Of a stretch of DNA of 61,881 bases, positions 9,559-17,493 are shown one piece after another. The notes under the pieces were generated by a model. That model did not search any database. It worked only from the letters and a program-made list of their open reading frames with translations, and was not told where the DNA came from. Made by a program: the position numbers and the translations under genes. The stretch's first letter is position 1. The number at the start of each line of letters is the position of its first letter. Origin of the DNA: Verrucomicrobiaceae bacterium (GTDB lineage: Bacteria; Verrucomicrobiota; Verrucomicrobiia; Chthoniobacterales; Chthoniobacteraceae). The stretch lies in contig SXWH01000058.1 in NCBI GenBank assembly GCA_005791535.1, positions 1 to 61,881 on the forward strand, in the 5' to 3' direction.

Positions 9559-10760
9559 GTCACCACATCGCCATACCGAACTCCGAGAAGTTCGACTCGA
9601 AAAAGGCTGCGTCTCTGAAAACCATTTTTCAGTTGATGGCCGTCATCGGGTTGATTGGAGCCGGCATCGTCGGCTTCGCGAGCCCGAAACTGTTCGCATT
9701 TAGCTGGCTGTTCGCCTTCTTCTTCGGCTTTACCATTTGTCTCGGCTGCTTCTTCTGGAACTGCCTGCATCATGCGACGGATTCCGAATGGTCCGTCGTC
9801 ATCCGCCGCCAGATGGAGAACGTCTCGGCGCTCCTGAAGGTCGTTGCAGTCCTGTTCATCCCGATCGCTGCGATTCTCGTGGTTAAACCCGACCTCCTCT
9901 ACTCGTGGATTAAGCCGCACCTTGAAGACTCCCTCATGCAGGGAACGAAGGGGAAATATTTGAACATCAGCTTCTTCTGGGTTCGTGCCATTGGAATCTT
10001 TGGACTTCTGTTCCTGCTCTCGACCGTGCTGCGCAATCGCAGCATCGCACAAGACGCGGACGGTGCCGCAAAGCACACATTCACAATGCGCAAGGCGGCA
10101 ATCGCCGGCATTCCGGTGATGGCCCTTTCGGTAACGTTTGGCGGTATCGACTGGCTCAAGTCGCTCAACCATCACTGGTATTCCACGATGTGGGGCGTTT
10201 ACCTCTTCGCTGGTGCCGCGGGTAGCTCGATGGCCGTGATTATTCTCGTTTGCAAATGGCTCAAGAGTCTCGGCTACCTCAAGCCAGTGACCGAGGAGCA
10301 CTTCCACACGATGGGTAAGTTCATCTTCGCGTTCACGGTGTTCTGGGGATATATCGGCTACAGCCAGTACATGCTCATCACTTACGCGAACATCGATGAG
10401 GAAACGATTTACTTCCGCCTTCGCAACACCGAGTCGTGGACCTACCTCAGCCATTTCCTCGTGTTCGGACGCTTCTTCTTCATGTTCGTCCCGCTCCTCT
10501 TCCAGGGAGTGAAGAAGAGCAGCAAAATCATCTTCTGCGCATCGTGGATTATCCTGATGCAGTGCCTCGACCTCTTCATGATTATCATTCCCGAATATGC
10601 GCCCGGCGGCTTCTCGTTCACCGGTCTCATCGCCTGCGGAATCGCCTGGCTGGCCGTGGTGGGAATTCTCGGCACCTTCTTTCTGCGCCACCTTTCGGAG
10701 GGATATCTTTTCCCGACCAAGGATCCCCGTCTGGCCGAATCACTGAAACTTACGAACTAA
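9555..10760 (+). CDS. actF: ACIII subunit ActF, NrfD-like membrane protein
   Basis: A 401-residue polytopic protein with about ten hydrophobic helices, homologous in type to ActC but shorter. ActF is the second membrane subunit of ACIII and is thought to take part in proton movement rather than in quinol binding. The ATGA overlap with actE supports this start. It completes the six-gene act set in the usual order A-B-C-D-E-F. Confidence 0.93.
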   Translation: MSHHIAIPNSEKFDSKKAASLKTIFQLMAVIGLIGAGIVGFASPKLFAFSWLFAFFFGFTICLGCFFWNCLHHATDSEWSVVIRRQMENVSALLKVVAVLFIPIAAILVVKPDLLYSWIKPHLEDSLMQGTKGKYLNISFFWVRAIGIFGLLFLLSTVLRNRSIAQDADGAAKHTFTMRKAAIAGIPVMALSVTFGGIDWLKSLNHHWYSTMWGVYLFAGAAGSSMAVIILVCKWLKSLGYLKPVTEEHFHTMGKFIFAFTVFWGYIGYSQYMLITYANIDEETIYFRLRNTESWTYLSHFLVFGRFFFMFVPLLFQGVKKSSKIIFCASWIILMQCLDLFMIIIPEYAPGGFSFTGLIACGIAWLAVVGILGTFFLRHLSEGYLFPTKDPRLAESLKLTN

Positions 10761-10761
10761 C

Positions 10762-11460
10762 ATGCGCCACAACGTCACCACACCGGGTGGATTTTTCGTA
10801 GGACTCGGCGGAATCGCCGCGTTCTGCGCAGTCTCTGCCGGTGTTTACCTCTGGGTGAGCAAACCCGCCGCCAGCACGGAACTGGAGCCGCAAAAAACGG
10901 CGCTCGGTCTCGTCTCCAAGGAAAAGGAAAAGCAGGTTGAAATCGATGCGCTGCTCGCGGCTGCTTCGAACGATTACAACGGCGGAAACAAGATTAACCT
11001 CAACAACATCGATGACCTCCGTGGAGTGGTTCGGCATCGTGAAGCCGCGAAATCGGCGAAGGACGCAGAGCTCCTTACTGCAAAGTCGAACGTCGAAGGA
11101 AAGACCGTTCTCGAAGCAGCGATTGCCCAGGTCGTGACCGAAATCGCAGCAAAGAAACCGGCGGCGAGTGCCGTGAAAATCGACTTGAATGCACCTGCTG
11201 CCGACGCTCCGCTGTCGATGCCCAATTTGCAGGGACGCGGAACGAGCACGATGACGTTCCCGCCAATCACCGCGCCGGCTTCAACAACAACGCCAGCTGC
11301 GCCCGCGACCGACACCTTGGAGAAACCCAAGGCCGACGCGGCCCCTGCTCCGGCACCCGCGCCTGCACCGCAGGCTGCTACCGCAACTCCGGCACCCGCG
11401 ATTGCCGCGGTTCCGGCTCCTAATCGTCCTCCGCTTCTTAACTGGTCTGACTCGAAATGA
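10762..11460 (+). CDS. Pro/Ala-rich single-pass membrane protein, function unknown
   Basis: A 232-residue protein with one membrane helix (about 10-32), a charged region (about 50-130) and a low-complexity Pro/Ala/Thr tail (about 165-225) that ends in a short conserved-looking stretch, RPPLLNWSDSK. No haem, copper or iron-sulfur motif is present. It lies one base after actF and overlaps the CcoN-like gene (ATGA), so it is translated with the supercomplex genes. A scaffolding or tethering role in the ACIII-oxidase assembly is an inference from position only. Confidence 0.75.
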   Translation: MRHNVTTPGGFFVGLGGIAAFCAVSAGVYLWVSKPAASTELEPQKTALGLVSKEKEKQVEIDALLAAASNDYNGGNKINLNNIDDLRGVVRHREAAKSAKDAELLTAKSNVEGKTVLEAAIAQVVTEIAAKKPAASAVKIDLNAPAADAPLSMPNLQGRGTSTMTFPPITAPASTTTPAAPATDTLEKPKADAAPAPAPAPAPQAATATPAPAIAAVPAPNRPPLLNWSDSK

Positions 11461-13064
11461 CCGATTCTCAAAACATCCTGCCTGCCGCGAGCGTGGCAAC
11501 TCCGACGGCAACTGCGCCTGAACCTGCAAAGGCTGTGGCGAAAGTCCAAACTGCACCAACAGCGAGCCCTGAATCCGTCGAGCGCGCGATTATCGACCAA
11601 TCCGCAAAAGGCCCGGTCCTGACATTCTTCAGCACCGCCATTTTCTGGCTGATTGTTTCGACCTTCCTCGGATATGTGGCATCGCGAAAGCTCCACACAC
11701 CGAACTTCGTTCCCGGGCCCGAATGGCTTTACAGCCTGCTCGGAGTCGACGGGATCATTCGCTCAATCTTCGACACGAACTTTACCTACGGACGTGTCTG
11801 GCCTGCCTACAACACGGCGCTCATCTACGGATGGTGCTCGCTCGCCGGAATGGGTGTTGCGACTTGGCTGATCGGACGCCTTTGCCGCGTCTCCATCCAG
11901 GCTCCGGGCGTTCTGCAGCTCGGCGCATGGTTCTGGAATGCCGGTGTGGCGCTTGGAATCGTGTTGCTTCTGGCGGGATACAACACCGGACTCGAGTATT
12001 TCGAAATCCATCGTGCCGCCCGGGCGTGCATCTTCATCGGCTACCTGTTCATCGGAATTTGGGGCCTGATTCTCTTCCGCTACAAGCGGACTGCTGCACC
12101 CTACATCTCGGTGTCTTACCTGGTAGCGGGATTTTTCCTGTTCCCTTGGTTCTTCGGTGCGGCGGATTTGCTCACGAGCGCACAGTTGCCGGGCGTGATG
12201 AAGAATGTTGTAAACGCATGGTTCCAGGGCGGACTGTTCAATCTGTGGATTGGGACGCTTGGCCTTGCAGCGGCATATTACTTCATCCCGAAAGTCATCA
12301 ACCAACCCATTTACAGCTACAACCTCTCGAAGATCGGATTCTGGGGCTGGGTTTTCCTCGGCGGCCTTACCGCGATGACAAAACTAAACGGTGGTCCCGT
12401 GCCGGCATACCTCGTAACGCTCAGCATCGCGGCGAGCATTCTGTTGATCATCCCAATCGCCTGTCTCACCGTCAATTTCGGACGTACGATGACCGGTCAC
12501 ACGGAAAAGATGGCGTATTCCCCGACACTGCGTTTCACCTACGTCGGCACCGTGTTCTTCGCAATCGCGGCAGGACTCTCCGTCCTCGGTGCGCTGCGTT
12601 CGGTGAATAGCTTCACCGGCTTTACGACGTGGGATTACGGTGTCAAACACGCGCTCGTAATCGGATTCTTCAGCATGGTGATGTTTGGCGCGATTTACTA
12701 CATCACGCCGCGTCTTGTCGGTTGTGAGTGGTTGAGCCGCACATTTATCAAACTTCACTTCCTCGGCACGGCCTACGGTGGTGCGACCATTATCGCGCTC
12801 TTCCTCATCGGTGGTCTTGCAACCGGTTTCACGCTCCACAACCCGACGGTGGACGTCACGGCTGCATACACTGCGCGGGAATTCACATTCGCAAACGTCG
12901 TGCAGGACGCCGGCGCATATCAGGCGGTGAAGTCGTACATCGGCTACACGTTCTTCGGGCTCGCGCAGTTGATCTTCGCGGTTCACTTCATGTTCATGCG
13001 TCTGCGCATCGGCCAGCCGGCCGGCGAGCCGACGCTTCTGGCCAACCCGGGGGAGGCACACTAA
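11457..13064 (+). CDS. CcoN-like haem-copper oxidase subunit I homologue lacking metal ligands
   Basis: A 535-residue protein with about 12-13 hydrophobic helices, clearly homologous to cbb3 oxidase subunit CcoN: GRVWPAYNTALIYGW, AYYFIPKVINQPIYSYNLS and FGAIYYITPRL align without gaps to CcoN landmarks (alignment by eye against my recollection of Pseudomonas CcoN). Yet five of the six canonical metal-binding histidines are replaced. The TM2 low-spin haem His becomes Y118, the three CuB His become G258, T308 and K309, and the high-spin haem His becomes V396. Only H398, the TM10 low-spin haem ligand, remains, and the cross-linked Tyr position is G302. It cannot be a normal oxidase. A structural role or a different cofactor is possible. 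An extra Ala/Pro-rich, probably cytoplasmic N-terminus covers about 1-50. Confidence 0.85.
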   Translation: MTDSQNILPAASVATPTATAPEPAKAVAKVQTAPTASPESVERAIIDQSAKGPVLTFFSTAIFWLIVSTFLGYVASRKLHTPNFVPGPEWLYSLLGVDGIIRSIFDTNFTYGRVWPAYNTALIYGWCSLAGMGVATWLIGRLCRVSIQAPGVLQLGAWFWNAGVALGIVLLLAGYNTGLEYFEIHRAARACIFIGYLFIGIWGLILFRYKRTAAPYISVSYLVAGFFLFPWFFGAADLLTSAQLPGVMKNVVNAWFQGGLFNLWIGTLGLAAAYYFIPKVINQPIYSYNLSKIGFWGWVFLGGLTAMTKLNGGPVPAYLVTLSIAASILLIIPIACLTVNFGRTMTGHTEKMAYSPTLRFTYVGTVFFAIAAGLSVLGALRSVNSFTGFTTWDYGVKHALVIGFFSMVMFGAIYYITPRLVGCEWLSRTFIKLHFLGTAYGGATIIALFLIGGLATGFTLHNPTVDVTAAYTAREFTFANVVQDAGAYQAVKSYIGYTFFGLAQLIFAVHFMFMRLRIGQPAGEPTLLANPGEAH

Positions 13065-13760
13065 ATGGAAACACCGAGCACACTTTTCACCGGCATCCTT
13101 GGAGCGTTCATCGTTTCCACAGGCGCGATGGTTTTGATTCCACACAGCCAGTTGAGTGGACTTCAGCCGCAGGTGGTTTGGGAAGAGAACCAGAACGCTC
13201 CGAGCGACGTCTATCCGTCGAAAATCGAGCATAGCCTCGGACAGCGCCACGGTCAGCGCATCTTCGTTGAGAACGGTTGTTTTTACTGCCACACGCAGCA
13301 GATTCGCGACCCGCAATTCGGTCCCGATGTCGAGCGCGGTTGGGGGCCTCGTCGTTCCGTTGCCCGCGATTACATTTATCAGGATACGCCTCTTCTCGGC
13401 GCGACGCGTCTTGGGCCGGACCTTGCGAACTACGGCTGGCGTGATTCGGAAGGAAAGCGCTTCTGGCGAAACGAACAGCCGAAGGAAGCTGAGCAAATCG
13501 TCCGCGACGAGGCGTTCATCTACAAACACCTGTTCAATCCCCGCGCGCGGATTTCCAATTCAAACTGCCCGTCAAATCCGGCGCTCTTCGAGCAGCGGGA
13601 AATCGGCTCCGGTGTTTCGCCGAATGCGGTGAAAGTCGAGAATGGCAAGCAGTGGGTGCCCACCGCGTCTGCCCGTAATCTTGCTGCGTATCTCCTTTCA
13701 CTCGACCGCAGTCATGAACTCAAGGAGGCGCCGGTCGCCAAGAAGGAGGCAAAGAAATGA
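13065..13760 (+). CDS. CcoO-like monohaem cytochrome c
   Basis: A 231-residue protein resembling cbb3 subunit CcoO. It has an N-terminal membrane anchor (about 7-27) and a haem site, GCFYCHTQQIRD, with CFYCH at 72-76. In CcoO the sixth haem ligand is a methionine in a segment like SxMPxYPWL. Here the matching segment is SNCPSNPALF, placing C168 at the methionine position. It starts directly after the CcoN-like stop and overlaps the next gene (ATGA). It is probably the partner of the unusual CcoN-like protein and may relay electrons or act structurally. The identity is clear; the ligand change is seen by manual alignment only. Confidence 0.85.
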   Translation: METPSTLFTGILGAFIVSTGAMVLIPHSQLSGLQPQVVWEENQNAPSDVYPSKIEHSLGQRHGQRIFVENGCFYCHTQQIRDPQFGPDVERGWGPRRSVARDYIYQDTPLLGATRLGPDLANYGWRDSEGKRFWRNEQPKEAEQIVRDEAFIYKHLFNPRARISNSNCPSNPALFEQREIGSGVSPNAVKVENGKQWVPTASARNLAAYLLSLDRSHELKEAPVAKKEAKK

Positions 13761-14992
13761 GCCAGCCAAACGAAGGACAAGATCGTATTGATTACCTCGA
13801 AACGTCGGACATTACCGAAGTCCACGCATCCATCGCGCGCGAGCACGCGGAACCGCGGTCCGGCACAATGCCAATCCCAACGTGGCTGGGAGTGCTCTGC
13901 GCAGGCGCACTGTGCTGGGCTGGTGCCTACATCGGCGTGTTCCACGGTGGATTCAGTTCGTCGGTCTACAACGAATACGAAAGCAGTCCCGTAGCGTTTT
14001 TCCCGTTGCCGAAGACCGACGGCGGAAATGGTGCCGGTGCGGCCGAACTCCCGCTCGTTCAACTCGGGCAGAAAGTTTATACCAAGAACTGCGCGGTCTG
14101 CCACCAGCCAACCGGCGTAGGACAACCCGGAGCAGTCCCGCCGCTTGCAGGATCCGAGTGGGTTGACGGAAGCGAAGCGAGCGAGAAGCGCCTCCTGGCC
14201 ATTCTGCTCCACGGAATTACTGGTCCTTTGACCGTGAAGGGCGCGAGCTATAACAGCGCGGCGATGCAGGGATTCGGCGCTCAGATGAAGCCACGTGAGC
14301 TGGCAGGTGTTCTGACCTACATCCGTCAGGAGTGGGGGAACAAGGCCGGCGAAGTAACGGAAGCTCAGGTGCTCGCAGCCAAGAAGATGTTTGCCGACAA
14401 GGTCGGTGCCTACACGGAAGCCGAGATCAAAGCGATTCCCGTGACGGACAAAATTGAAGGCGGCGCACCCGCTGGCGATGCGAAGCCGGTTGCCGACGCA
14501 AAACCAGCCGGTGATGCGAAACCTGCTGGCGATGCAAAGCCTGCCGCTGGTACTCCTGCTCCGTCGGCTGGCTCGTATGATTTGGCGGCGTCCGTTGCGA
14601 ATGGAAAGACGGTCTATATGCAGACCTGCATGGCCTGCCATCAGCTTACAGGAATGGGCGTTCCCGGAGCATTTCCGCCTCTTGCAGGAACGGAGTTTGT
14701 CTCGGGCGACACGCGCAGACTCGTGGCGATCGTGCTCAAGGGAATCACTGGTCCATTGAAGGTAAATGGAACCGTCTACGCAACCGGAATGCCGAACCCG
14801 GAGTTGTCATTCCCAATCCTGAAGGAAGACAAAAATGTTGCGGACGTATTGAACTACGTTCGGAGCAACTGGGGGAACAAACCTGAGCCTGTGATCACTC
14901 CCGAGTTCGTCGGAAAAATCCGCGACGAATTCAAATCCAAGACCGACCAGTGGACGGAAGCGGACCTTCTCAATTTCCCTGCAGCAAAGTAA
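13757..14992 (+). CDS. Membrane-anchored dihaem cytochrome c
   Basis: A 411-residue protein with a membrane helix at about 43-63 and two class I cytochrome c domains. The first has CAVCH at 112-116 and the second CMACH at 291-295. Between them lies a flexible linker with repeated AKPAGD units (about 235-270). The two-domain layout recalls CcoP, the usual third partner of CcoN and CcoO, though the domains look more like small caa3-associated cytochromes. The second domain is closely similar to the free cytochrome encoded next, even at DNA level, which suggests a recent duplication. Likely role: electron transfer from ACIII to CuA. Confidence 0.86.
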   Translation: MSQPNEGQDRIDYLETSDITEVHASIAREHAEPRSGTMPIPTWLGVLCAGALCWAGAYIGVFHGGFSSSVYNEYESSPVAFFPLPKTDGGNGAGAAELPLVQLGQKVYTKNCAVCHQPTGVGQPGAVPPLAGSEWVDGSEASEKRLLAILLHGITGPLTVKGASYNSAAMQGFGAQMKPRELAGVLTYIRQEWGNKAGEVTEAQVLAAKKMFADKVGAYTEAEIKAIPVTDKIEGGAPAGDAKPVADAKPAGDAKPAGDAKPAAGTPAPSAGSYDLAASVANGKTVYMQTCMACHQLTGMGVPGAFPPLAGTEFVSGDTRRLVAIVLKGITGPLKVNGTVYATGMPNPELSFPILKEDKNVADVLNYVRSNWGNKPEPVITPEFVGKIRDEFKSKTDQWTEADLLNFPAAK

Positions 14993-15013
14993 CCGGAACA
15001 AAGCAAAGAATCT

Positions 15014-15499
15014 ATGAAAACACTCATCATCGCTCTCGCTCTCACCGCAACAGCAGCCTTCGCTCAGGAGGACATTAAAGTCTCCGCAGATCGTGGAAAA
15101 GCCGTTTACATGCAGACCTGCATGGCCTGCCACCAACTCACCGGAATGGGCGTCCCCGGCGCTTTCCCTCCGCTCGCCAAGACCGATTATGTTACGGGAG
15201 ACACCCGCCGTCTTGTCGCGATCGTTTTGAAGGGCATTACCGGACCCATGACTGTGGATGGAAAAATCTACGCCACGGGAATGCCGCAGCCCGAGTTGAC
15301 CTTCCCAATCCTGAAAGAGGACAAAAACGTCGCGGACGTGCTGAACTACGTGCGCACAAGCTTCGGTAATGAAGCAAAGGAACCCATCACACCGGAATTC
15401 GTCGCGGAAGTTCGCAAAGAATTCGCCGCCCGCACCACTCAGTGGACTGAGGCGGAATTGAAAGCATTCCCGGCAAAGGGCACCGCTCCGGCGAAGTAA
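15014..15499 (+). CDS. Periplasmic monohaem cytochrome c
   Basis: A 161-residue exported cytochrome c with a cleavable signal peptide (about 1-18, ending TAAFAQ) and one haem site, CMACH, at about 36-40. The methionine in YATGMPQPE is the probable axial ligand. The mature protein is nearly a copy of the C-terminal domain of the preceding dihaem cytochrome, sharing for example VYMQTCMACHQLTGMGVPGA. As a soluble form it could shuttle electrons or replace the domain of the anchored protein. It is preceded by a 21-bp gap and followed by 55 bp before the oxidase subunit I gene. Confidence 0.88.
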   Translation: MKTLIIALALTATAAFAQEDIKVSADRGKAVYMQTCMACHQLTGMGVPGAFPPLAKTDYVTGDTRRLVAIVLKGITGPMTVDGKIYATGMPQPELTFPILKEDKNVADVLNYVRTSFGNEAKEPITPEFVAEVRKEFAARTTQWTEAELKAFPAKGTAPAK

Positions 15500-15554
15500 T
15501 TAAATACGCCGCGCCAGGAACGGATGCGGCAAACCTGAATACAGAACGAACATT

Positions 15555-17474
15555 ATGGCTCAAGACCACGCTCATGACGCCCATGGTCATCACGATGACC
15601 ACGGACACGACCACCACGAGCTAGGCTTCTGGCGCAAGTGGGTCTTTTCCACAGACCACAAAGTCATTGGCATGCAATACACCGTGACGGGACTCGCGTT
15701 CCTGTTCTTCGGTTTCATGCTGATGCTGCTCATGCGCTGGACCATTGCCAAAGGTGGCGCAGAGCCCCTTCCGACTGGTCTTGGCGAGTTAATGTTTAAT
15801 ATTTTCGGCGATGACGTCTTCACCGCCGTGATGAAAGACGGTAAGCAGGTCGGCTACACGCTGTCCTCGCAGGGTTACAACGTCTTTGGCGCCATGCACG
15901 GCACCATCATGGTGTTCTTCGGCATCGTGCCGATTGCGATGGCTGGGTTTGGCAACTTCGTGATGCCGCTGCAAATCGGCGCAATCGACATGGCCTTCCC
16001 GCGCCTGAATATGGCGAGCTTCTGGTGCTTCTTCGTGAGCTGCATCTTCATGGTCGCGAGCTTCTTCGTTCCAGGCAGCGCTGCGAAATCCGGTTGGACA
16101 AACTACCCGCCGCTCGCGGGAATCGCCGACCTTCCGGGAAGTGTCGATGCCTCGGGCGACTTGCTTGGGGTGTGGACAAACGGTGGCACGCTCTGGCTGC
16201 TGGGCATGGTGTTCAACATCACGGGCTCGCTTCTCGGTTCGATCAACTTCATCACGACCATTGTCCAGCTTCGCGCTCCGGGTATGACGTGGGGACGACT
16301 CCCGTTCTTCTGCTGGGCGCAGTTCATCACGGCCTATCTGCTTCTCCTCGCATTCCCGCCGCTTGAATCGGCCGCTGTGATGAACCTGTTTGACCGGGTC
16401 TTTGGTTCATCGTTCTTCCAGCCAACCGGCCTCGTGGTGACGCAGGCTGCGACGGCTGCGGGAATCGTGCCGCATTACTCTGGAGGCGGTTCGCCAATCC
16501 TCTGGCAGCACCTTTTCTGGTTCCTGGCGCATCCGGAGGTGTACGTGCTCATTCTGCCCGGTATCGGCATGATTACGGAAATCATCGCCTGCAACACCCG
16601 CAAGCCTATCTGGGGCTACAAGGCAATGGTCGGCGCTGTGTTCGTTCTCGCGTTTCTCTCGTTCATCGTCTGGGCGCACCACATGTATATGACCGGAATG
16701 GGGCCGAAGGTATCGGCATTCTTCCAGACGACGACGATCATGATTTCCGTTCCATCGGTCATCCTGCTCACCGCGTTGCTGCTGTCGCTGTGGGGCGGTT
16801 CGATTCGGTTCAATACGCCGATGCTGTTTGCCACTGCATTCCTTCCGATGTTCGGAATTGGAGGGCTCACCGGCATCCCGCTCGCATTCAATGCGATCGA
16901 CCTCTACATGCACGACACCTACTACGTGATCGCGCACTTCAACAACGTCGTCGCGCCGGTAACCATCTTCGCGATTTTCGCGGGTTGCTATCACTGGTAC
17001 CCGAAGGCGACCGGTCGTTTCATGAGTGAGTTCTTGGGCAAGGTCCACTTTTGGGGCTCGCTTGTATTCATAAACATCCTGTTCTTCCCCATGTTCATTC
17101 AAGGCATGGGCGGCGTGCATCGCCGGTGGTGGGATGGTGGACTGACCTATAAGGGAACCGTTGAGAATGTTTTGCACCTTAACAGTTGGTCATCATGGGG
17201 TGCTTGGGGGCTAGCCGCGTTCCAGCTCGTTTTCGTCTTCAACTTCTTCTACAGCATCTTCCGCGGTAAGAAGGTGCCGAACGATAATCCGTGGAATGCC
17301 ACGACGCTGGAGTGGGATACCCCGACTCCGCCGCCGCATGGCAACTTCACCAAACCAATCACCGTTTACCGGAACGCTTACGAATACAGCGTCCCCGGTG
17401 CGGAGAAGGACTTCACACCGCAATCCGAGCCGCCGGCCGGCACTCCCGCCGCGCAGCCTGCACCCGCGCATTAA
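15555..17474 (+). CDS. ctaD: aa3-type oxidase subunit I (CtaD/CoxA) with altered haem a and K-channel sites
   Basis: A 639-residue terminal oxidase subunit I with about 12 helices. Residues 5-22 are extremely histidine-rich. The binuclear centre is intact: H326-P-E-V-Y330 (CuB His, cross-linked Tyr), H375-H376 and H461 (haem a3). The TM2 haem a ligand is present as H115, and the paired arginines in GVHRRWW are kept. Two key positions differ: the usual HFHYV reads HFNNV, so the second haem a ligand is N463, and the K-channel lysine is replaced by L404 (ISVPSVILLT where families have IPTGxKV). The D-channel Glu E328 is kept. It probably reduces oxygen, but with modified electron and proton delivery. 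Substitutions were judged by eye against A-type oxidases. Confidence 0.92.
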   Translation: MAQDHAHDAHGHHDDHGHDHHELGFWRKWVFSTDHKVIGMQYTVTGLAFLFFGFMLMLLMRWTIAKGGAEPLPTGLGELMFNIFGDDVFTAVMKDGKQVGYTLSSQGYNVFGAMHGTIMVFFGIVPIAMAGFGNFVMPLQIGAIDMAFPRLNMASFWCFFVSCIFMVASFFVPGSAAKSGWTNYPPLAGIADLPGSVDASGDLLGVWTNGGTLWLLGMVFNITGSLLGSINFITTIVQLRAPGMTWGRLPFFCWAQFITAYLLLLAFPPLESAAVMNLFDRVFGSSFFQPTGLVVTQAATAAGIVPHYSGGGSPILWQHLFWFLAHPEVYVLILPGIGMITEIIACNTRKPIWGYKAMVGAVFVLAFLSFIVWAHHMYMTGMGPKVSAFFQTTTIMISVPSVILLTALLLSLWGGSIRFNTPMLFATAFLPMFGIGGLTGIPLAFNAIDLYMHDTYYVIAHFNNVVAPVTIFAIFAGCYHWYPKATGRFMSEFLGKVHFWGSLVFINILFFPMFIQGMGGVHRRWWDGGLTYKGTVENVLHLNSWSSWGAWGLAAFQLVFVFNFFYSIFRGKKVPNDNPWNATTLEWDTPTPPPHGNFTKPITVYRNAYEYSVPGAEKDFTPQSEPPAGTPAAQPAPAH

Positions 17475-17493
17475 GCAGAATATTTAGCGAACA

